This document shows, piece by piece, positions 57,641 through 64,000 of a stretch of 64,000 nucleotides of DNA; within the stretch, counting starts at the first letter, position 1; every line of letters begins with the position of its first letter. This stretch comes from Pomphorhynchus laevis (taxonomy: Eukaryota; Acanthocephala; Palaeacanthocephala; Echinorhynchida; Pomphorhynchidae), in NCBI GenBank assembly GCA_012934845.2, contig WNNJ02001188.1:1-64000 (forward strand). The letters run 5' to 3'. A program made the position numbers and the translations under genes. A model generated the notes under the pieces. That model was not told the DNA's origin. It was given only the letters and a program-made list of their open reading frames with translations, and did not search any database.

Positions 57641-58275
57641 TTTCTAATAACTTTGCCCTTGATAAGCGTATAATGATTACTATACGATAAATACCTACAT
57701 GATTTGACTCTGTATTGAAAACGCTCACACGTAAACGGAATAACCTTTACAGGATATACCGCTCCGACCCAACATATCGTTCTAAGTATAATGCTTCTCG
57801 AAATCAGTATGCTGGGCTTCGAGCTTAGAAAAGACTTCTTTACGAGTTTAAAATAATTAACTCAATCAACTCAGCCCCAAAAGTATTTGGATCATATGTC
57901 CACTGTCTTAGGCTGCTTATATCGACGCTAAAGCTCAGAGATGATTGAACGCAAAGATCGCAAAAGTTTTTGCTGATACATTTTGGCAGGAAAATGGTAA
58001 TTGTCACAATTCAGGAGACACCATATTATAGACACCAAATCAACGCTAAATTATTTACACGCCTATTGTGGTCACACCATCTTCTGTATATTATGAGCTA
58101 ACCAGATTATCAATTCATTCGTCTTCAGGATCGGATATATTCACCCTTTGCTAGCTCATACTTTGCGTCACCTTCTAGCTCATCCATTGGCAAAGTTGTT
58201 TCAGCTGTTACACGAAACTTGTAAGCTTCCACTAGAGTGAAAATGCTCTGTTGTTGTTCCAGTATTTAAAAAGGG
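57640..58275 (+). mobile_element. CR1-like LINE internal fragment
   Basis: In one frame LKTLTRKRNNLYRIYRSDPT, YRSKYNASRNQYAGLRA and LLYEFKIINSINSAPKVFGS give the region between endonuclease and RT. Further on are LAHPLAKLFQLLHETCKLP and VVVPVFKKG. Both ends are truncated and several stops are present. It meets PLE-like end sequence at about 58285. Confidence 0.65.
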
Positions 58276-58284
58276 CGACATTCA

Positions 58285-58385
58285 CGTTTAAGTTAGAGGT
58301 CATCTAAAGGAACTGTGATATGTTATCATTTTAGCCTTCTCTATATCTCGACTCAGCATAGCAGTGGAAACTAACTTAAAAAAAG
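58285..58385 (-). mobile_element. Decayed PLE 3'-end sequence
   Basis: TTAGAGGTCATCTAAAGGAACTG and CAGCATAGCAG in this stretch align with TTAGAGGTCATCAGGAGGAACTG and CAACATAGCAG at 7941-8010, the 3' region of the permuted PLE. It is too short and diverged to define limits. Confidence 0.45.
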
Positions 58386-58745
58386 TTCTACTCGTATATA
58401 CACAGCTTTTATAATTGTACTTACAAACATCATTTTAATTTAATAATTTTAATAATAATTATAATTTCCAATCGTTGGTATATTTACTATGGATGTTTAT
58501 TGACGCTCGACAGATTTTTTAACAAAACGTAATTAATAATTAAATATATTTTTAAAATTTAATTTATTTAAAATTAAATTTATTTTAATTAATAATTAAG
58601 TTATCAAGTAATAAGTAATTGATAAGATTACTTATTAATAATAAGTAATACGATTAGATTATTAATAATTATTATTAATCATTATTAATAATAATTAATA
58701 CGATTAGATTTCGCTTCGTAAATAGCTACAAAGCACGAGGAAAGG
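58386..58745. other. AT-rich noncoding DNA
   Basis: Low-complexity AATTAATAATTA-type sequence, no gene. It leads into the hammerhead-bearing repeat. Confidence 0.4.
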
Positions 58746-59310
58746 CTTTATATTTTCCTGTTCGTATAAATTTAAAGTTGTATTGAAATGTTTATTAATA
58801 TAACGTCACCAGTAGTATTCAATTAATCTAACCACTTTATGTGGAGTGAGGAATCATAGCATTTACGCTAGAGCTTTGCTCGTGCTTTGTAACTAGAGAG
58901 CTTTTGCTAGTGCATTGTGTTTTTAGCTGTATTCAAGCGTGTTGCCTGTTCAGCAACCTCAGTAATGTGATGAAGGAAGGAACGATAGCACACGTGCTGT
59001 CATTTGAAGCCACTGCTTATGCAAACCATACCAGATGTAAGGCTGGTCACCGGTGGAGGAGCGTGCGCTTAGTGATTTCCGTTCAGAGTTTTACTATAGA
59101 TTAAGTGCTGTCGAAGTTGTGTAGCTACAAGGCCACACTGATGAGACCACCCTGTAGTGATGAGTAGACTAAGGTTGAAACGCCTCATTGGGGGCTAGGC
59201 GTCTGTGGTAGGCGCATCCCGGTTTATGCTTTCCGACGAAGGTTGTAAAAAGCATGCAGGTTAATACTTTCCTGCTCGTGTTAATTAAATTCTTTATTAT
59301 AAGTCCATAT
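58746..59310 (+). repeat. Hammerhead-bearing noncoding repeat, about 514-bp unit
   Basis: The unit starts at TATTTTCCTGTTCGTATAAA (58751) and a related sequence, TACTTTCCTGCTCGTGTTAA, recurs at 59265, giving a 514-bp period with partial direct repeats at the ends. The interior is more GC-rich than the surroundings, has no convincing ORF and carries a complete hammerhead ribozyme at 59133-59208. A second, partial copy is at 34215-34410. The layout recalls retrozymes and related small retroelements that spread through circular or self-cleaved RNA; membership is an inference. Confidence 0.7.
59133..59208 (+). ncRNA. Type I hammerhead ribozyme
   Basis: All core parts are present in order. Stem I: CCACA (59133-59137) with TGTGG (59204-59208). 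Core CTGATGA (59138-59144). Stem II: GACC (59145-59148) with GGTT (59173-59176), including one G-U pair and a long loop. Core GAAA (59177-59180). Stem III: ACGCCT (59180-59185) with AGGCGT (59197-59202). Cleavage is expected after the C of GTC at 59203. Every invariant core position matches the consensus, and stem II has an unusually long loop of 24 nt. Confidence 0.88.
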
Positions 59311-59454
59311 TTTACTCTATTATTAATTTAATAAGTAAACTATAAATATTAAAAAATTAAACTTAATTTTAAAATTTATTATTAATTTTAAAATTTAATA
59401 ATAATTAGATTTTATAGAATTTATATTTATATCAAATTGAAATTTATAATTGAA

Positions 59455-59850
59455 ATTTAAAATAAAATCAATTTTTATGAATTGACTATAAATAACATAC
59501 GATGTATTAAATAAGGACTAGAGTTTATCAGGAGAACTGATATGCAATCAGGTTTCGATCCCTATTACTATCGTTAACATGGCAGCGGGTACAAATGCAT
59601 GCTAATGACATATTTCCTCAGATGAAATTATTATATTCTAGTACAAAGTATATTATTGATGATCAATAAGTGAAAATTTTCCACTTAGCAATTTAAATTT
59701 ATTTTTAATGATATTTTGTTGATTTAAATATTTAACTATTTTAACGATTATAAATCTATTCCATTATTTATATGATTTTGAATAAAGGCAATATCATTAT
59801 GACAATTCTTAAAATTTAATTATTGTATGCATTATATTTAAGGAAGTAAA
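59455..59850 (-). mobile_element. Decayed PLE 3' fragment
   Basis: Aligns with 7875-8290: TTTTTATGAATTGACTA, TCAGGTTTCG, CATGCTAATGA, AAAGTATATTATT, CACTTA and AATATCATTA words follow in the same order. It covers the 3' region, including a weakened version of the candidate pseudoknot (59537-59544 with 59578-59585), and the first part of the RT C-terminus. Heavily mutated. Confidence 0.7.
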
Positions 59851-60104
59851 TTCAAGAAAGTTCACTTTGACACACAAGCAAATCTTGTTTATAATATTTT
59901 ATTTTGAATTATTCACATAATGTAAATGTTAAGATCAGATAACTGGGTATACTTATTTTTATACGATATATTAATAAAGATTAATAATAAATATTTATAT
60001 ATTATTTTATAGAAATAAAATTAATATAATTTAAATTATTTGGCTTACCAAGTGCCCATAAAACTTGAAAACAGCGAAAAATAAAATAATACATAAAACG
60101 GCGA
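59851..60104. other. AT-rich noncoding DNA
   Basis: Nothing recognised; the end may include the 5' leader of the next LINE fragment. Confidence 0.35.
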
Positions 60105-60515
60105 AACATCTCTCTCCATCCGAAACATCGACGGAAATTTTCAAGTTGACCACACTTGCCCCAAAATTAATTAGCACTCCATCTCTCCTATGTGTCTTCT
60201 CCGCTAGCCCCTATCACCACCACACACCTCCTCAACAATAGATCTATTCTCCATAAACCCGATCTCATCCTCAACCTATTCATTAAACAATCCATCGATA
60301 TCTTCTGCCTCACTGAATCCTGGCACTCCGATTTCGACGATCTCTCCGTTCGCCGTTTGCTCTCTGCCGGTTGCTCACTAGTCGAATCCGTCCGACCCCT
60401 CAGCTCATCCCATTCTAAATTCTCTAATTATGGCGCATTGTTGCATTCGCCCGTCACCCCGCTTCATTTCGCAAAATCACTCCCTATTTCAGTCCTTGCT
60501 CTTTGAATTGCTCCG
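60105..60515 (+). mobile_element. L2-like LINE 5' fragment (endonuclease N-terminus)
   Basis: The frame 60192-60506 reads LLNNRSILHKPDLILNLF, IDIFCLTESWHSDFDD, LSVRRLLSAGCSLVE, the opening blocks of an APE endonuclease in the L2-like family. This is the only 5' end of that family in the window. It stops abruptly at an RT/nuclease element at about 60515. Confidence 0.7.
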
Positions 60516-61925
60516 ATATCCACAAAATTAAGGCTGACGGAGCCGAAATTGGATTACAATTAAATTTCCAAAAGTGCGAGGTGATTACCGAAAGCAGGAA
60601 TGTGAGCCAAGCTATCGCGTGCAAGCTAATAGGGTGCAAGACTATCATACCTGAAGACACACAGCTTCTGAGTGCGCCGGTGGAGGGCAAGCAAGCATCG
60701 ACAACGCATTAATCTGCGCAATGAATGAGCTTCATAACGCCGTAGTCCGGTTGACCGAATTGAGCGCTCACGACGCCTTCGTGATTTTGCATAGCTCACT
60801 AAGCTTGCTAAAAATTGACATCCTTCGATGTACCCCCTGCTACGGAAGTGAAATGCTTCAACTTTTCGACACTGAAGTTCAAAGAATATTGAGCGAAATA
60901 CTCAATGTGCCACTACCCAACAAAGCTTGGAGGCAAGTGACTTTACCGATCCGTCTTGGAGGTCTCAGAGTTTGACAGGCATTGGAGGCTGCCCTTCCTG
61001 CGTTCGGTTCATCCATCAAGGACACAATAGAACTGAAGGAGATACTGCTACGGAATTGTCCGTCTTTAATCGTTCGCCCTTCAGAATCAGACTGGGAAAA
61101 TACCACAAATCAATGGAACGCAGAATATCGGACGACCATTCCATCAGATCAAATATCTGAAAAAACGATAGATGGCCAAACACTACAAAGCGTGCGAAGC
61201 ACGGACAACTGAATCTCGAGCCAGAATCATCACAGTAGCATCAAAGTGGCCCGGGGCGTTCCCGGAAGAACTGCCGATCACATCCGTCGGCACACGACTT
61301 GATGGCCTATCTATTTCTATCGCCGTGGCGTTGAGTCTCGGTGTTCAATGCTTTCAACTGCATCTGTGGATCTTCGGTGTGTTGGTCCCCGGCACTGCTC
61401 TTGCCTTAGACCTCAACAGGATAACGTCTCGTAACCATCACCATGTTGCGGTTAACGAGATTTTGAGAAAAACTCTCGCTGCTTCAGGATCGCCCTGCAG
61501 ATTCGAACCGGCAGGCATAGCGCGAGACGATGGCAAATGACCCGATGATGCGACTCTTATGTAATGGGAAGCTGGCCGTATACTCGTTTGGGATTTCACT
61601 TGCCCAAACACCCTGGCACCCAGTCATATCGCACATGCGGTGTCTTCTGCTTGCGCTGTTGCACCACACTCGGAGCAGCTCAAACGAACCAAATATAGCT
61701 TCTTCGAGGATCGACAGTATTTGTTCGTCCCCATCGCCATCGAAACATTTGGCGCGGTCGGTCCCAGCGCATCTGCGTTTTTAAAGCAGCTTAGTTCAAG
61801 GTTGAGGCGGACAACCGGTGATAAACGTGCATTCAGCTGGCTCATGCAACGAATCAGAGCAGCCGTGCAACGAAGGAATGCGGCATCCTGTTTGGAGCCG
61901 GCTGGATATCCCATCCTAGGTAACT
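60510..61925 (+). mobile_element. RT/restriction-like-endonuclease element, 3' half
   Basis: GLQLNFQKCEVI (RT palm after the catalytic block), a SAHDAFVILHSSLSLLKIDI and CTPCYGSEMLQLFDTEV region, VTLPIRLGGLRV, then the C-terminal nuclease: RPDDATL (frame-mixed), ILVWDFTCPNTLAPSHI, AHAVSSACAVAPHSEQLKRT, KYSFFEDRQYLFVPIAIETF and GAVGPSASAFLKQLSSRLR. The Asp of WDFTCPNT and Lys of RTKYS fit PD-(D/E)XK. It is a different subfamily from the 37-40 kb element. Several stops and shifts. Confidence 0.72.
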
Positions 61926-63079
61926 ACCGTTATATTTAATTCATATTTATATAAAGATATTTAATTATTTATTAATATTATCAATATTATTTATAACATT
62001 ATTAATATTATTAATACATAATATTATTTGATATTAAAAATAATAATATTCCCGGAAGTTTTATTAACCCGCTGCAGTGTTTTAACAATGGGGGAAATAA
62101 ATTAAATAATTATAAGTAAGACAAGAATAAATCGAAAGGACAACAAAAGTTTCTCGATATATAAAAACGAATTTATCTTAGTGCAATTAAAAAAGTGCAG
62201 CAGATCTTTGCAACCTTTTTTGCAAAATGTGCAGACTTTTTTGATCGGTTGTGGAACTTCAAAGGAATGCCACAAATTTTGTCGTGGTAACCGTGAATGC
62301 AACCTCTGAATAGAACACAACGTCCACGCGCATTCGGCTGCATCCAATCTGACTGCGAATGTAATGGTGAATGTAAAAGTGCGAATGTAAAAGTACGAGT
62401 GAGTGGAAGTTGACGACGAGCCTGATAGTCGACTGACAGAGGGATTTCATTAAGCAGGGCAGCTATTACTGTTGAATGCTGCAAAAAACTCCTGCAATTT
62501 TTTTTCCAAAACAACTTGAAATTCTGGCCGACAAAGACAGATCTTTCTGTAAAGCAAGCTTTCCAATGTTGCTATTCTGCAACTCTCAAGATTTTTAGCT
62601 TCATGAATTGAGCCGTTACTTTCATTTGCTGGCGTACACGCCTATAGTAAATTGACTTTAAGGCTGAATAGTGGGTAAGTAGCGTAAAGTTAGTCTCAAT
62701 GTACTCAAACAAAGTAATTTTAGAGATACATCATTTCGTAGCAGATTGTCATAAGAAGTAACCTTTTTATGAAGAGGTGCGCAAGCACTTAGTAGCAGTT
62801 GACAAACTTATATATTGAATCAACGGGAACAAGTTCGACCATTTTGATAGTTTGACTTAGAAGTTCTACTGATAGAAGTTGAGGTAAGATTTCCCTACTA
62901 AGATTGCGGTCTATAAATGTCGGGTATTACCAGCAGAAAATCACATGAAACTAATAAAAGGTTTGCTTTCTAATTATTATAACAAACAGCTACAAGATCG
63001 TGTCGCTTACAAAACTTGATAAAAACATTAACAAATAAAGAATTCAATCAAAAGGAAGTAACAAGTATTCATTTATTAC
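61926..63079. other. Unassigned DNA
   Basis: The first 200 bp are simple AT-rich sequence (ATTATTAATA words). 62160-62650 is less AT-rich and has short Cys-containing reading frames on both strands (for example SKECHKFCRGNRECN on the plus strand) that I cannot assign. 62650-63079 shows nothing. Confidence 0.35.
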
Positions 63080-64000
63080 CATGGTTGCAAATCGATGATG
63101 AACACGAATTCTTGTATTAGGCTTTATTAATTTCCACCCAGGCCCACGAGTTACGTCTATCATTTACGGATAGTAAGCTGGAGGGACCCTCAAAGCAATC
63201 GAGAACATTTTTGATTGCAGTTGATAAATCAATGGCTGATCTGAAATATATTCAGGTGCGAGATGTAGAGATGTCAAACGTTCAGCAAATCTCAAATTGA
63301 AGCAATTCCAAATCATGCGCGATTCCTTACGTAACAGGTTCTCAATGCAACGGAATTCCTTCATAAATGCGGTGAATCACGGGATGGGTAGAATATATGA
63401 CCAAAATAGTCGCTTGAACATTGATTGACTTATCTTATCAAAATACTTAAAAAACATCCACAAAATATGATAGATTCGAATACAAATATATCTAGTGTGG
63501 ACATTAGTTTTTAAGCAACTGGTCATCATCACACAAAATATTTGAATTTACTTACTTGACTTTTCTGAATCGAACCTATTTGATGCGATGAGTTGAGTGA
63601 AAAACCAATGGACATGTGCGCACATTTAGAGTGGTTAACCCTCAAACCCTTTTCCGATACCCATTTATCTATACATGTCAGATCATCTTGAAGGATCCTA
63701 ATGCTCCTCCCATTTCTAATACGGCGCCATATCTAAACATCGTCAGCATACATAACGACATCAGAACGAATTACAGATGGAGATCATTGATATAACATCA
63801 CCATGTGAAACACCAGTATGGAAATCTACGAAAACTATATCTTATTGAACTCGTCCATCAAATGAAGGCTGTCATGAGTTGAAAGAAAACAAAGGGTTAC
63901 TTATTGTTGAGCTATTTGGTCTGAAACCGTGTTGTGAGTCAGTGAGTTTACCGTTGCTTCCCAAATCAGAAGATATGTTTTTGACTATTAGCTTTTCGAG
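63080..64000 (-). mobile_element. CR1-like LINE RT fragment, same subfamily as copy B, cut by the window edge
   Basis: The minus strand matches copy B (29680-30800) over its whole length: DSQHGF-type block near 63930, SPHGDVI-type region near 63800, an MYADDV-type block near 63745, and IENLLRKESRMIWNCFNLRF at 63350-63290. The frame is broken in several places. The left end at about 63080 corresponds to about 30810 of copy B. Confidence 0.8.

Noticed and set aside
58904-59104. 66-residue ORF as a small gene
   Set aside because: It lies inside the noncoding ribozyme repeat, has no recognisable domain, and is absent from the second copy.
62165-62514. Cys-containing ORFs on both strands as a gene
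   Set aside because: Short, interrupted, and the Cys spacing does not match a family I can name; left as unassigned.

Overview
This 64 kb window is AT-rich animal DNA in which almost everything recognisable is transposable-element debris. No bacterial, plasmid or organellar feature is visible. Three pieces belong to the host: the last two exons of an unidentified gene at the left edge (314-477 and 4005-4061), a whole RER1-like gene (44754-45335), and a decayed protein disulfide isomerase copy (about 40530-41390). GT-AG splicing, RER1, PDI, CR1-like and L2-like LINEs and Penelope-like elements all point to a metazoan, most likely an invertebrate. I cannot name the species.

Layout. 1-4.1 kb: host exons separated by an intron filled by about 32 copies of a 102-bp satellite without net length change. 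4.8-7.3 kb: a broken RT/RNase H retroelement fossil. 7.8-10.95 kb: a nearly complete Penelope-like element (PLE) on the minus strand whose GIY-YIG nuclease lies upstream of the RT, the permuted (Naiad-like) order. 12.3-17.25 kb: a decayed CR1-like LINE with an L2-like LINE nested in it. 17.27-21.2 kb: an I/Jockey-type LINE with both ORFs open, the best preserved element here. 21.2-25 kb: PLE inverted repeats carrying a hammerhead-like core, plus LINE and endonuclease scraps. 25-31 kb: a second CR1-like LINE interrupted by a Ty3-type LTR fossil with 99-bp LTRs and a 5-bp target duplication. 31-36 kb: an LTR-kin RT fossil, CR1-like and L2-like pieces, a 113-bp tandem repeat and part of a ribozyme-bearing repeat. 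37.1-40.3 kb: an RT element with zinc fingers and a C-terminal PD-(D/E)XK nuclease; related pieces lie at 22.2, 45.9-48.4, 50.7 and 60.5-61.9 kb. 40.5-44.1 kb: the PDI pseudogene, then a third CR1-like LINE split by a 333-bp hAT-type MITE. 44.75-45.34 kb: RER1. 48.4-58 kb: mainly AT-rich noncoding DNA with PLE and LINE scraps. 58.75-59.3 kb: a noncoding repeat with a complete type I hammerhead ribozyme. 59.4-64 kb: PLE, L2-like, RT-nuclease and CR1-like remnants.

The most interesting signals are the hammerhead ribozyme at 59133-59208, with a second copy of its repeat near 34.3 kb that starts about where the ribozyme should cut; the N-terminal-GIY-YIG PLE with a possible pseudoknot in its 3' region; and the CTGAAGA...GAAA...GTC core inside the inverted repeats of a second PLE lineage.
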